Shown piece by piece: positions 21,336 to 32,335 of a stretch of DNA of 64,000 nucleotides. Within the stretch, counting starts at the first letter, position 1. Each line of letters starts with the position of its first letter. A model generated the notes under the pieces. The model was given only the letters and a program-made list of their open reading frames with translations, made no database searches and was not told the DNA's origin. This DNA is from Ochotona curzoniae (lineage: Eukaryota > Chordata > Mammalia > Lagomorpha > Ochotonidae): contig NW_024464918.1 of assembly GCF_017591425.1 (NCBI RefSeq), positions 6,756,001 through 6,820,000 on the forward strand, in the 5' to 3' direction. The position numbers and the translations under genes are program-made.

Positions 21336-21977
21336 GCCTAGAACACTTTAAAACACATGCAGCTGCTCTGACACTGGGATGTGTGCGACTTCTGCCAGTA
21401 TTTCACCATCACTACGCCAGGCAGGTCACGACCCTGGTGGGGCTGCCGCTGTCATTGAGCGCATGGATCTCCAAGGTGTCGGAATTGTCCCCAGCTAGAA
21501 CAGTGGGCATCCCAGTGTTGGGAGAAAATCCGAGGAGACCAGAGTGGAGTCCTTCAGACACCCAGGAACCACAAGGTTGCAGAGCCGGGTGGAGGAAGTA
21601 GTGGGCAGACCTGTTCAGCCACATTCCCAAAGCAAGAGTCCAAGTGGGCTGACTACAGAGTTGTGGAGCTGGCTTCAAAGGCAAAGCAAATGCTCTGAGT
21701 TCTTCCTTGACCCAACAGAATTAGACTGTGCGGCGAGCACGTTCAAGGGCACCAGGGAAGCTGCCGAAAAGCAGAGACTTGAAGAGCTCAGCTAAGAGGT
21801 GACTCCAAGAGGACTTCACTCGCAAAGGAACAAGTTCTTAGAAACACTGGAGCTTTTTTCCTTATGTATCCCTTTGCTTTCTTGCCTGCCTGAAAGTGCT
21901 AGATGAATTTATTTTCAAGTCTTAAGTTTGATAGATTTATGAAATGAAAATTCTAACTCATGGAAAGACACTGGGGA

Positions 21978-22295
21978 TGTGGCCAGCAAGACGGTTCAGC
22001 AGGTTAAGCTGCTGTTTTGATGCCCACATCCCAATCTGGAGTACTAATTGGAATCCCAACTGCTCTGCTTCCCATTCAGCTTCCTGTGAAAGCACCCGGG
22101 AAAGCAGCAGAGGATGGTCCAAGCACTTGAGTCCCTGCTACCCACATGGTGGACTCAAATGCAGTTTTTGGCTCTTGGCTTCAGCCTGGCCCAAGAGCAG
22201 TGATTTGGAAAGTGAATTCTCAGATTGAAGACGTCTGCCTCTCTCTCATTTTCTCTGTCACTTTTCCTTTCAAATAAATAAACCAATCTTTTAGA
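21978..22295 (+). repeat. Old SINE, full length
   Basis: GCCAGCAAGACGGTTCAGCA through TCCCATTCAGCTTCCTGTGA and TTGGCTTCAGCCTGGCCC to a CAAATAAATAAACCAATC tail. It belongs to an older subfamily with the phrase GCTTCAGCCTGGCCC rather than the young GGATCGGCACAGC. Confidence 0.85.
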
Positions 22296-22364
22296 AAAGG
22301 AGGACATTGGGGTTATGGCTTAACTGGCAGCACTTTTCTTATGAACAATCCTAACAACCCTCTC

Positions 22365-22710
22365 TAGGCAAAAGGGCAGACCGACATGAAGCATCCACAC
22401 AATGAAATACCACAGAGTGACAGCAAGAAACCAGCTCTGCGCACAGGTGACAAGACCACAAAAATATTCAACTGGATGAAAGAAATCAAGAGGAAGAAGT
22501 GACGACTGTCTGCTGTCTAATTCCATTCATATGAAATCTCAGAAAACACAAACTAATCCACAGAAACGCAAAGCAGCTGCCTTGGGGACGGGGAAGGGGT
22601 GCAGCAGAGAAGGATGAATGAGGGGAATTATTGTTATGCTGATCAAGATCACGGGTTCACAGGTGTATATGCCAAAGGTCAACAAACTGTACTCCTCAAC
22701 TATGACAGTT
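22365..22710 (+). repeat. L1M-type 3' end
   Basis: The order of TCCATTCATATGAAATCTCA, CACAAACTAATCCACAGAAA, CACGGGTTCACAGGTGTATA and CAACAAACTGTACTCCTCAA follows the 3' end of old L1 elements. It ends where the next SINE begins. Confidence 0.8.
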
Positions 22711-23022
22711 TAGGGGCTGGTGTTGTGTCACAGCCCTTTAAGCTGCCTCTTGTTATGCCAGCATGCCACCCCACAGTGCTGGTTCTGCTTCTAAACCAGC
22801 TTCCTGTCAATGCCATCACCTGGGAAGGCAGTGAAAGATGGGCAGAGCACCTGAACCCCTGCTACACATCTGGGAGATCCCAATGGAGACCCTGGTTCCA
22901 GGAACTGCCCTGGCACAGCCCTGATTGTGGAGGCCCTTTGAGGAGTGAAGCAGCAGATGGAACATCTCTCTGTCTCTCCCTCCCTCTCTGAGGTGCTGTC
23001 TTTCAAATAAAAATAAAGTTTA
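22711..23022 (+). repeat. Old SINE, full length
   Basis: GGGGCTGGTGTTGTGTCACA head, body TTCTAAACCAGCTTCCTGTC and tail CTTTCAAATAAAAATAAAG. It inserted at the end of the L1 3' segment. Confidence 0.85.
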
Positions 23023-23109
23023 ATGTGCTGTAATAATCTTTCAATAAAGCTATACAAAAAGTAGAATTCCCTGTCAGTGAAACATATTCTTATTAAAATA
23101 ATCTCAAAC

Positions 23110-23260
23110 ACTATTACTGGATTCATTTTACAGATGTGGAAGGCAGCAACAGAGAAGCTAACTAATTGATTCTAGAACACTCAACCACTTAAGACGCAAA
23201 TCCAACTGGGTTCAATTCCCAGCTCTGTGAATGAAGGACCGGGGCCAGCTCCCTCAGGAC
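23110..23260. repeat. Possible MIR pieces
   Basis: ATTCATTTTACAGATGTGGA resembles a reverse MIR core and GGGTTCAATTCCCAGCTCTG a forward MIR (or SINE B-box) segment. Two elements may abut here. Confidence 0.4.
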
Positions 23261-23506
23261 CGATGGGTGGCAGCTTCCTCAAGCCCACCCAGTAACTGCC
23301 AGGGCACGTTTCAGTCCTCATGTTCTGCATCTACACGTCCAAGGTCATGGAGCCATTGAGAAGAGGTCCTCCTAGCACTCTGGTTCTCAACTACATCTGC
23401 TCATTCCCCTTATTTATTACCCTCCACCCTGACAGTTCCACCTGCACTAACGCTGAGCAGCTCCTTCCTCAGGAACTGCTGTAAGACACCCACCCTAAGC
23501 TGAGCT

Positions 23507-23567
23507 CTCACTGCATGCCACATGGACCCGGCGCGATGGTGCAGTGGTTAAGCTCACTGCATGCCAC
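23507..23567 (+). repeat. 31-base SINE head with 15-base target duplication
   Basis: CTCACTGCATGCCAC occurs at 23507-23521 and again at 23553-23567. Between them are 31 bases (23522-23552), GGACCCGGCGCGATGGTGCA followed by GTGGTTAAG, after an initial AT. This is only the extreme 5' head of a young C-type SINE with its A box (TGGTGCAGTGG). Body and tail are absent. Confidence 0.85.
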
Positions 23568-23714
23568 CGTCCTCCCAGAGCCCCTGGCACACAGGGCACT
23601 GGTTGTCAAGGCTTTCTTGATTCCTGTTCTAGAAGTTAAACTGGCAGGCCCAGCAACGCTCAGTTCTGTGTATGGATCTTATGTCCGCAGATTCCCAAGC
23701 TTTTATTTATTCTA

Positions 23715-24035
23715 TTGAGATTTTTTTATTTATTTGAAATGTAGAGTTACAGAAAGAAAAGGACTCTTCCATCTGTTGGTCCGCTACTCTCTACATGGCT
23801 GCAACAGCCAGGGCTAGGCCAGGCTGAAGTCGGGGGCCTGGAGCTCCACCTTGACCCCCACTATGCGTGGCAGGAGTCCAAGCACTTGGGTCATCCTCCT
23901 CTCCACTCCCACATGCATTACCAGAGCTGGACTGACAGCAGAACTGCCAGACTCAAACTGGCACTCTAAGATAAGATGCCAGTGTCCTAGGTACCAGCTT
24001 GAGCCACTGCAGCATGGTGCTGACTCCTGGAGTGT
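23715..24035 (-). repeat. Old SINE, full length
   Basis: Tail AGATTTTTTTATTTATTTG, body GACTCTTCCATCTGTTGGTC and CAGGCTGAAGTCGGGGGCC, and head region ATGCCAGTGTCCTAGGTACC. Confidence 0.85.
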
Positions 24036-24261
24036 CTGCTGATGCCACAGTGATGGGTAAATTTTTGCTGCCCAGACACTCTCCTTGTCTGTCCACCCAC
24101 TAGTGATTCCTTCATCTGTTAAGACCACAGAGGCCCAGATTAACTGATTATAAAGGATTGCACTGGACTTGGTAAGAATGTGGTTTACATTTCTGAAAAG
24201 CACAATTTTCTTTAAGGTTTTTGTTGGTTTATTTTCTCCTCAAATCTTTTCTTTCCTTTTT

Positions 24262-24592
24262 AAAAAAAGATTTATTTATTTTTATTGCAAAGGCAGATAT
24301 ATACAGAGAGGAGGAAAGACAGAAATATCTTCTGTCCAATGATTCACTCCCCAAGTGACTGACCGCAACCACTGGTGCTGCGCCGATCCAAAGCCAGGAG
24401 CCCAGATCCTCTTTTGGGTCTCCCATGCGGGTGCAAGGCCCCAAGGCTTTTGGACCATCCTTGACTGCTTTCCCGGGTCATACACAGGGAACTGAATGAG
24501 AAGTGGGGCTGCTGGGATTAGAACCAGCACCCATATGGGATCCTGGCGTTTTCAAGGCAAGAACATTAGCCGCTAGGCCACGGCCACGGTGC
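24262..24592 (-). repeat. C-type SINE, young, full length
   Basis: Reads from AAAGATTTATTTATTTTTAT to GCCGCTAGGCCACGGCCACG. The B box appears reversed as GGGATTAGAACC and the body matches the young consensus closely. Confidence 0.94.
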
Positions 24593-24900
24593 CTCACTGC
24601 TTTTCAAAGACAAAAGCAGAGTGCTGGTCCTTGAAACTTTAAAAGCTCTACCTGCAAGTCAACATGAAAACACTGAGGAAGGCGGCTGGGTTAGAGTCAC
24701 CAAGAAAACAAATAAGCAATTAAAACGGCTATCTTGGGAAGCCCTGGAAAGAGGCAGAGACAATATGAATTATTCATTCATTCCGCTAGGATGACTTCTG
24801 GGCACTGTCTTCCTTACCAGTGCTTTCTCTCTTCTCTTGTTCATTCAGCTGCTCCAGCACAGAAAGGGAACACAATACCCCGCCCAGCCTCCAGTCCCCA

Positions 24901-24934
24901 CCACACACACACACACACACACGCACGCGCGCAC
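24901..24934. repeat. (CA)n(CG)n microsatellite
   Basis: About ten CA units run into ACGCACGCGCGCAC, a CA/CG mixture with alternating purine-pyrimidine throughout, a Z-DNA-prone pattern. Confidence 0.95.
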
Positions 24935-25354
24935 CAGGTTGCCTCTCCAGATGGCAGGCCACACGTAATAGAAACGCACACACTCACTGGCAGATGCTTT
25001 CAGCTCCAGTGCCAGGGGAGAAGGTATAAATTTCCAATTGGCCCAAGAAGAGAAAGAGAGAAAGGAGTCATAGGGGATGAGAGAGTACACACACAATGCA
25101 ACACAGAATATAGGGTATTTCTAACATTCCACATGCTGCCCAGCTGCTCTGCTACTGATCGGCTACGGCAATCAGTAGGGCACGGGGAATCAGCTGATTC
25201 CACGGACCTCTCTGGGATCCACGAGTGCTAGTGAGTCCACTTGAGGTCTGGCAGCAAAGGAGGTACCCAGCAAGAAGCAAGAGATGGGGACTTCAAGGCA
25301 TCAGCTCTTTGCCTGGCCAGGCATACCTCTGTGGCATCACATATTAGTAAAGTT

Positions 25355-25450
25355 CTTTCCCTTCTGTGGGCTTCAGTTTTGTGCATCCATGAAACGAGGG
25401 AGTTAGACTCCATCTCAATCAGCCTTTCCAAGTCTGGACTTCCAGGTTAA
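25355..25450 (+). repeat. Possible MIR-class fragment
   Basis: CCCTTCTGTGGGCTTCAGTT followed by CCATGAAACGAGGGAGTTAG resembles the ctgggcctcagtttcctcatctg ... gggttagactagatgatct pattern of MIR-class repeats. Confidence 0.5.
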
Positions 25451-25469
25451 GCCTCTATCTGAGACACCA

Positions 25470-25735
25470 GCAGCCCATATGGGCACTGGTTTGATATCTG
25501 GCTGCTCCATTTCCAATTCAGCTCCCTGCTAGTGAGCCTGAGAAAAGCAATGGAAGATGAGCCAAGTGCTTGGGTCCCTGCATCTGTGTGAGAGACACAG
25601 GAGAAGTTTCGGGCTCCTGGCTTTGGCCTGGCCCAGCCCAGCCATTGCAGCCACTTCTGAAGCGAATCAATGGATGGAAGATTTCCCTTTCTTTCTGTCT
25701 CTCCTCCTAACTCTGTCCTTAAAAAAAAAAAATTC
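25470..25735 (+). repeat. C-type SINE, 5' truncated
   Basis: The copy starts at the CAGCCCATATGGGCACTGGT segment, lacking about 45 bases of head, and ends in a simple A tail after CTCTGTCCTT. The truncation is of the usual L1-driven kind. Confidence 0.88.
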
Positions 25736-25754
25736 TAGCATCTGGAGTAGGGTT

Positions 25755-26055
25755 TGAGCTACAACACATTAAACCACTGCTTGGAATGCCTGCATTCCAT
25801 GTAAAAGAGTTCAAGTCTCAGTTGCTTCACTTCTTATTCAACGTCCTATTAACTGCACCTGGGAGGCAGATGATGTTCTAACTGCCTGGGGCCTCACTAC
25901 TGACAGGAGAGACTCAGACACATTTTCCAGCTTCTGGTTTCAGCCTGGCCCAGTCCTGGATATTGTGGTCATTTGGAGGGAGCAAAGCAGCAGATGGAAA
26001 TTCCCTTTTTTCCCTACTGTTCAGGCTTTCAAATAAATAAAAATAACTAAATCCC
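25755..26055 (+). repeat. Old SINE, full length
   Basis: AGCTACAACACATTAAACCA head, GCCTGCATTCCATGTAAAAG, GGTTTCAGCCTGGCCCAGTC and a CAAATAAATAAAAATAAC tail. Confidence 0.83.
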
Positions 26056-26319
26056 AACCCTCCCCACCCCAGCCCCCACCAAATATATAAGCCTAAAAAA
26101 TGATTCTCTAAAATCTGAAAGGTGCGAATATGGTGTCAACACCTTTAGGGAATGACGATGCCCACACACATTCCATTCTTGCCATAACCTGTGTCGCTGT
26201 ATCTTCCTACCAAGGTTCCTGTTACAGCCCCATAGCACAGATCACAAAGTACAGTCATACACGGGAGATGTGAAGATGGCCCAGGTCATGTGGCTGAGAA
26301 GGAGTGGGCTGAGGATTCA

Positions 26320-26608
26320 AATGCAGAAGGAGTTACAGACAGACACAACTCCCACCTACTGGCTCACTCCTCAAAACCTACAACAGTTACCGGCTGACCA
26401 AGTTGAAACCAGGAACTGGGAACTCGATTCAGGTCTTCTACATGGGTGACAATGACCCAAGTGTTACAGCCGTCAACCCACTGCTTCCTAGGGTGCACAC
26501 ACCTGTAGGAAGCTGGAATTGGGAGCAGAGATGGAACACGAACCCGCAATTCCCCATTGGGATGAAGGTACCCCAAGTAGCATCCTAAACCCCGTGCCAA
26601 CAGCCGCC
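26320..26608 (-). repeat. Old SINE
   Basis: CCTACTGGCTCACTCCTCAA, GAAACCAGGAACTGGGAACT, CAGGTCTTCTACATGGGTGA, and a head end CCTAAACCCCGTGCCAACAG. The A/T tail at the left is eroded. Confidence 0.82.
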
Positions 26609-26743
26609 CCTGAAGATGTGAATTAGATAACAGCTACTGTTCAGAAAACAAATGAACATGTTGCATGTCAGGAGAAGGAATGTACAAAATATTGGGGAAT
26701 GTGAAACTATTTACAGAAAGAGTCCTCCTTGAAAGAGTCTGCT

Positions 26744-27040
26744 AATAGCAGCTAAAGTCCTCGCCTTGCATGCACCCGGACACCATATGGGCACCAGTTA
26801 GTATCCCGGCTGCTCCACTTCCCTTCCAGTTTCCTGCTGTGACCGGGGAAAGCAGTCGAGGACAAGGCCCAAAGCCTTGGGATCCTGCACCCCTGTGGGA
26901 GACCTGGAAGAAGCTCCTGGCTCCAAGCTTCGAACTGGCTCAACACCAACCACTGCAGCCACTTGGGGAGTGAGCCAGTGGACAGAAGATCTCTGTATAT
27001 CTGATTTTGCAATAAAAATAAGTAAATCTTGAAAAAAAAA
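26744..27040 (+). repeat. C-type SINE, young, slightly 5' truncated
   Basis: Begins within the head (TAGCAGCTAAAGTCCTCGCC) and ends AATAAAAATAAGTAAATC plus about 12 A. The first 17 or so bases of the head are missing. Confidence 0.92.
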
Positions 27041-27169
27041 AAAGAGAAAGAGAGAGATACTCAAATTTGCAGCCTAAGCCAGGAGGAGATGGCACGCTCA
27101 TTACTAAAAGGAGCAGCCAGTTCCGGACGGGGCCAGGGCCTCAAGAAGTGCATTTACTTGTCCCACAAA

Positions 27170-27635
27170 CAAGTGTGTTAGTAGCTCACTGCTGTCCTAG
27201 ATCTATCCCAGATAAAGATGGATACACAAGGCTGTTTAATACAGAGCTATCTACCACAAGAGGGAATGGACACAGCCGTAATATCTGCAGCCAATGAGTG
27301 CCAGCGAACTACTGTGAATACACTCCATACAAGTTTAGCAAAGAGCATTCTGAGAGTGCCGCCAAAGTCGTAACAGTAATTTGGAAAGCAGGAAATGAAA
27401 CTGTGCATGTGGCATCACCTTAATTTCTGCAAAAAATAGGGGAAATGGCTATAAGGAAAAAGGCAAAAATGTTCATAGTGTTTGCTTTTCAGTGGTGGGA
27501 TAAAGTTCCAAGCTTTTGGGGCTTGGAGTTTATTTTTGCTGGCTTTATAACCCAAAAGCCACAAACAGACAAATCAACCTCAAAAACCAAAAATGTTTTT
27601 TTCTGTTCAACTTCAGAACCTCTCGTTGTTTTGTT
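27170..27635 (+). repeat. L1M/HAL1-type 3' region
   Basis: GAATGGACACAGCCGTAATA, later AAAAAGGCAAAAATGTTCAT and TTTTCAGTGGTGGGATAAAG, follow the 3' part of L1M or HAL1 elements (aatggttaaataaa ... tggtgggattatgggt). Confidence 0.55.
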
Positions 27636-27650
27636 AAAAAGTCATTATAG

Positions 27651-27973
27651 GGCCCAGCGCGACAGTGTAGTGGTAAAGGTCCTCGCCTTGCACGGACTGG
27701 GATCCCATATGGGCGCCGGTTCTAATCCCAGCGGCCCCGCTTCCCATCCAGCTCCCTGCTTGTGACCTGGGAAAGCAGTCTAGGTGATGGCCCAAAGCCT
27801 TGGGACCCTGCACCCGCGTGGGAGACCCAGAAGAGCTCCTGCCTCCTGACTTCGGATCAGCACAGTACCGGCCATTGCAGTTGCTTGGGGAGTGAACCTT
27901 CGGACGAAGATCTTCCTGTCTCTCCTCCTCTCTGCATATCTACCTTTCCAATAAAAATAAATACATCTTTTTA
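27651..27973 (+). repeat. C-type SINE, young, with target duplication
   Basis: A near-consensus copy, GGCCCAGCGCGACAGTGTAG to AATAAAAATAAATACATC. The flanks are AAAAAGTCATTATA (27636-27649) and AAAAAGTGATTATA (27974-27987), 14 bases with one mismatch. Confidence 0.96.
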
Positions 27974-27996
27974 AAAAAGTGATTATAAAATGAGCC

Positions 27997-28185
27997 GGGG
28001 GCTGATGTTCTGGTTCAGTGAGTTGAATAGGCTACCGCCTGTGATACCAGTATCCCCTAAGTACTGGTTCAAGTCCCAGTCACTTCCTTTCCAATCCAGC
28101 TCCCTGCTAATGCAGCTAGAAAGCCAGTGGAAGACATGTGGGGACTGGGGAGTGAACTGCCTTTCAAATAAAATCTTACACCCAC
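27997..28185 (+). repeat. Old SINE, internally deleted
   Basis: Head and B-box area (GGTTCAAGTCCCAGTCACTT) and TCCAATCCAGCTCCCTGCTA are present. The sequence then jumps from GAAGACATGTGGGGACTGG to the tail (CTTTCAAATAAAATC), losing about 100 bases. Confidence 0.8.
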
Positions 28186-28734
28186 CACCCAAAAAAAGGA
28201 GAGACAGAGACAGTGAACCCTCTTACAACCCTTTCTAAAAAATAAGCCTGATTTTTCTCCTTCGAAAATTCAATTTGAAAAACTCAGACAAATACTGAAA
28301 GAAAACAACCTCCAACAGTAGTTACAAGATTCCTACCGCTGAGCATGGCCATCAAGCCCTGGAGGGACACCGAGACTCCCCTGGCCCTGGTGCAGCTCCC
28401 AGGCAACAAACAGGAGTCAGCTCTCCCACTCCCTTCCCTCTAGCCTGCAGATCCCAGACCCAGGCAGCCTGAGAGGTTGTATAAGGACAATGAGTAAGGT
28501 CCTGAGCCGACCTGAAAACTGTTTTCCATGTAATATGACAAACACAGGAAGAAAATAAGCCCCAGCCCACCACCCCATTCACAGCCGTCTCCCTGGAGGA
28601 GTGCTGGTGCAGATCAGCCATCTGTCTGCTCAGGTTTTGCACTCGGATGCAGTCAACCGTGGAAAAGATTGGAAAACCGAAACTCTGTGTTTCTATGGAG
28701 CACATGTAAATTACTTTTCCTGTCATCATTCCCT

Positions 28735-28952
28735 AAATCACATCGGATAACAACTATGGATACAGCACTTGCACTGTATCGGTATCATGTCCTCCAGAGA
28801 TGACTGAAAATATACAGCAGGCTGTACCCAAGCTACATTCAAAAGCTACCCCACTTCACCGAAGGGATCTGCGCCTCTGTGGATTGCAGTAACTGTGTGT
28901 CAGGGGTTAGGGGCTGTGTATCCTAGAACCAATCCCCCTTGGACACTGCCAC
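28735..28952 (+). repeat. Tigger-like DNA transposon remnant
   Basis: GGATACAGCACTTGCACTGT, TCCTCCAGAGATGACTGAAA and CTAGAACCAATCCCCCTTGG with ACACTGCC follow the order of a TcMar-Tigger family, from memory. Only the right part of the element is seen. Confidence 0.65.
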
Positions 28953-29149
28953 TGGTGAAACAGCTCACACAGCACAAGTCAGCTTGTCACAATACAAAGC
29001 TCGCTAAGACCATGGTCCCAGCAACTTGCACACACCCACAAAACACTCAGCCTTAAGAGGGCTGTGGCCTGAGACACATGGCAATCTCTTGCTGCTTTGA
29101 CAAAGGAGGGCTTCATGGATAGGGTCTGTCCCTTGAGGCACCCCCCGCC

Positions 29150-29410
29150 CATGCTAGCTCACACACTTCCTTGCTCTGCCCTTGCTGTTCTTTCTGCCAG
29201 GAACAACCTTCCCCAGGTAACTCTTTATGGGAGGCAGGGGGTGGAGTGATGTTTGTTCCCAATGCTTGTGCTTGGATTATTGGTTTATACGTCCATTGCC
29301 TCCAGGACTTTCATGAGGGCCTGAGCAGTAAGTACCCAGTTAATTCCTATAACCTCATTACCTTATACGACTGAGCACTGATTATATGTTCATTGAATGA
29401 ATAATTCACT
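29150..29410 (+). repeat. L2 3' end
   Basis: TGCCCTTGCTGTTCTTTCTG and CCAGGAACAACCTTCC, then CCTCCAGGACTTTCATGAGG and TGTTCATTGAATGAATAATT, match the order of the L2 3' end. Confidence 0.65.
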
Positions 29411-30129
29411 CTGAAAAGAACAGAGAGTAATATTCCCTTGCAGCTCCCGGCTGGGTTCATTGCTAGGCCCCTCACATCCCAAGTGCTGTATATTCTTACC
29501 AAGAGGAACTTAGAATTGAAACACTTTAGTGTCTTCAAGATGCTTTTTCATTCTTGACCTTATTTGATTCTCAAAGGGACATCTTGACTATCATTAGGAT
29601 ACCGCTGATATTCCAGAGACCTTCCTGAAGCAACAGGGCTACCGGGTCACTTTAGTCACAGGCTACCCGAGATCCAGCCCATTCTTCGGTCTCCTCCACT
29701 ACAAACTGCCTTAACGGGCCTTTTGCCTTGCTCTTAGCTGGCAACTGGAGAACAGCGGTGAAAGCCAATTCTTCCCCTGGGAGTGTGTAACCCACCGGGC
29801 AGCTGGCAGGGGCCTCTGGTCTACTCCTGTTTCAGTGGCATGAGTGTTGTCACCATCATGTAGCAGCAAACTCTCTGGCACCTGGATTCTGCAGCCCTTG
29901 GATAGCTCTGCTCCAAAGCCCTGTGGTAAAGAGGTGACACTCGAGGGCAGAAAGGAGCCACATAAATTGCCTACAGTGCGCGAGCTAAGGTTGGTGTCAT
30001 TACCACGTAATTCCCAGATGAGAGCTGATGGTGGATGAGGGACCTCTCCGAGTCCAGGTGCCTCAAAAGAAATTTGCCTGGTGGTCATGCATTGTGATTC
30101 TCTTCTACAGGGGCCAAAACACACAGGAT

Positions 30130-30270
30130 CCTGGAGTTAAGGGAGCACACACTGGCTTTAGAACCACAGAGACTCTGGATTCCCAGCTGTAAGGGACTGG
30201 GCCAGGTTCTCCTTTGTGCCACTCTCACACAGCAAGGGCCATGGCACAGAACAGGACTCAGTAAACATGC
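30130..30270 (+). repeat. MIR fragment
   Basis: GAGCACACACTGGCTTTAGA and GACTCTGGATTCCCAGCTGT, then AACAGGACTCAGTAAACATG, resemble the two ends of MIR with the middle shortened. Confidence 0.5.
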
Positions 30271-30814
30271 CTTCCTTTGTCTCTTCTACTTTCCCTCTGG
30301 AAAGAAGCCTTCCCTAACAAGCATGCCCTTCAACTACAGAGAGTCAAGAGCACAAACAACATGGCAGGATGTCATGGCAGAAGGGAACCCACTTAGGTGG
30401 ATCCCCGGCCTTCCAAACCAACATTGTACCTCTGTTGCTCCACTCCACACCCCACATGGATGGGGAGCTGAATCCTGAGCCCAATGACCCACACCTTCAC
30501 CTGACTCAAGGGAACGGTGGAAATCTCTCCCTCTGCTTGTCCCTCTCGGCTTTTGCTTCACCCCTTTCAAAGTCATGTTCAGAAAACCAGAGAAAATGAA
30601 TCCACAATGCTGACTGGGGCTCTCCTGGGGCCTCCATGACCCGGCTCCTTGCTTGCCACTGCAGCTTCATGTTTCCAAGTTGTCAGGGTACAATGACTTC
30701 ACACTCTCCTCACAGCTTTGCCCAGAAAGGTGCCCTGCCCTGATGCTCTGACCTGTGACCATCCTATCACCATCCATGGTTTTGAGGCTCCTTCCACCAA
30801 AGGCCATTATGTAA

Positions 30815-31075
30815 CAATTTAATCATTTTATTTATCTAAAAGGCAGAGAGACAGAGAAGTCCCATCTGCTGATTTACTCCCCAGATACCCACCATGGCTT
30901 GGGTCATGTTAGGCAGAAGGTGGGAGCCAGAAACACAATCCTAGCCTCTCCTATAGATCCAATCCCTTGAGCCATCACTGACAAGAAGCTAAAATCCAGG
31001 GAAGAGACAGCACTTAACTTGGGCACTCTGACATCTTCAGCATCAGTCGAAAGGCCTGCCTATGTGCCAGCCCTG
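30815..31075 (-). repeat. Old SINE
   Basis: Tail AATCATTTTATTTATCTAAA, body GTCCCATCTGCTGATTTACT, and head-side AGAGACAGCACTTAACTTGG. Divergence is high towards the head. Confidence 0.75.
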
Positions 31076-31708
31076 TCTGAGAAGCTCCATCCATCTGTCA
31101 CCACATTGGTTGACTATATCTTCCATTCAGAGCCCAGGTCATAGACTTCACCATGGTCTTACTGGGATTAAACAGAGCTTGGACCAAAACCAATGCTCCC
31201 TAGCACCTGCTGAACGAAGGAAGGAACAGCAGAGGACTGTGTGTGCATCCTTTTCTCTTCAAGGAGACTGGGGCCTTTCATGGTCTTCTTTTCCTTTTCC
31301 CATCTAAAGTCAAGTCCCCAAGCCCAACATTTACCAATCCAGCTCACACCCAAGCAACACAAAATGCACGATCCCACTCCAGGGCTGCTACAAGCCATAG
31401 AGCTGATCTCCCTCAAGGGTTGTCATATGCCCCACAGCTAACCAAAATGCAAGAGGAACCCCATGAACCTTTCCTGGGAAGCTGGAAATGATAGCCCCCT
31501 AATAGGCCCACAGAAGAGAAACTCAGTGAGAGAATACATCGCAGATCTAAGTTCATGGTACCACTTCAGGGGCTTCTTAACCTCAAGGATGATAGTTTGT
31601 TTTTATATCTAAGATAGCACTGGTCCCATGCATATCCCAGGATCCCCAAAAATGTAGAATGGATGGATTAAAGAACCAGTTTCTCACTAGACCAAAATTG
31701 GCACCAAC

Positions 31709-32005
31709 ATTATAGGGCAGTGACTTAAGCCACAGCTTGCAATGCCAGCATCCCATACTGGAGTGCCAGTTCCAGTCCTGGTGGCTGCTTCCAATGCAGC
31801 TTCCTGCTAATGTGCTTATGATGACAATGGAAGATGTTCCAAGCGCTTGGGTCCCTACCACCCATGTGGCAGAGCTTGATGGAGTTCTGGAATCTAGGCA
31901 TTAGCCCAGCCCAAGACATTGTCATAATCTGGAGAGTGAACCAGCAGATAGAAGCTCTCTGTCTCTTTTTTGCTACTCTGCCTTTTAATAAATAAACCCT
32001 TTGTA
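31709..32005 (+). repeat. Old SINE, full length
   Basis: AGCCACAGCTTGCAATGCCA, CCATACTGGAGTGCCAGTTC, AATGCAGCTTCCTGCTAATG and a TTTTAATAAATAAACCC tail. Confidence 0.83.
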
Positions 32006-32021
32006 AAGTAAGGTAAAATAA

Positions 32022-32335
32022 GGGACCATGTCATGGCATGATAGGCTGCGCTTCTGCCTACATTGCTGGCATCCTATATGGGCTGGTTCAAGTTCTGACT
32101 GTTCCACGTCTTATCCAGCTCCTGGTTATGACCTGAGAAAGCTGCAGAAGATGGCTCCAGGCCTTGGTATCCACATGGAAGACCTGGAAGAAGCTCCTTA
32201 GCTCCTGCCTTCAGACTGTCTGAGCTCCGACCATTGTAGCCATTTGGGGTGTGAACCAGGGCATGGAAAACTTCTCTGTCTCTCCTCCTCTCTCTAAATC
32301 TGCCTTTCAAATAATAATAAAAAAAAAGAAAACCT
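32022..32335 (+). repeat. C-type SINE, intermediate age
   Basis: CATGGCATGATAGGCTGCGC head, ATCCTATATGGGCTGGTTCA, GAAGACCTGGAAGAAGCTCC and a CAAATAATAATAAAAAAA tail. It follows the previous SINE by fewer than 20 bases. Confidence 0.88.

Noticed and set aside
24901..24934. CA/CG run as a CpG island or promoter
   Set aside because: It is a simple repeat of alternating bases. The surroundings are not CpG-rich and no transcript start is suggested.
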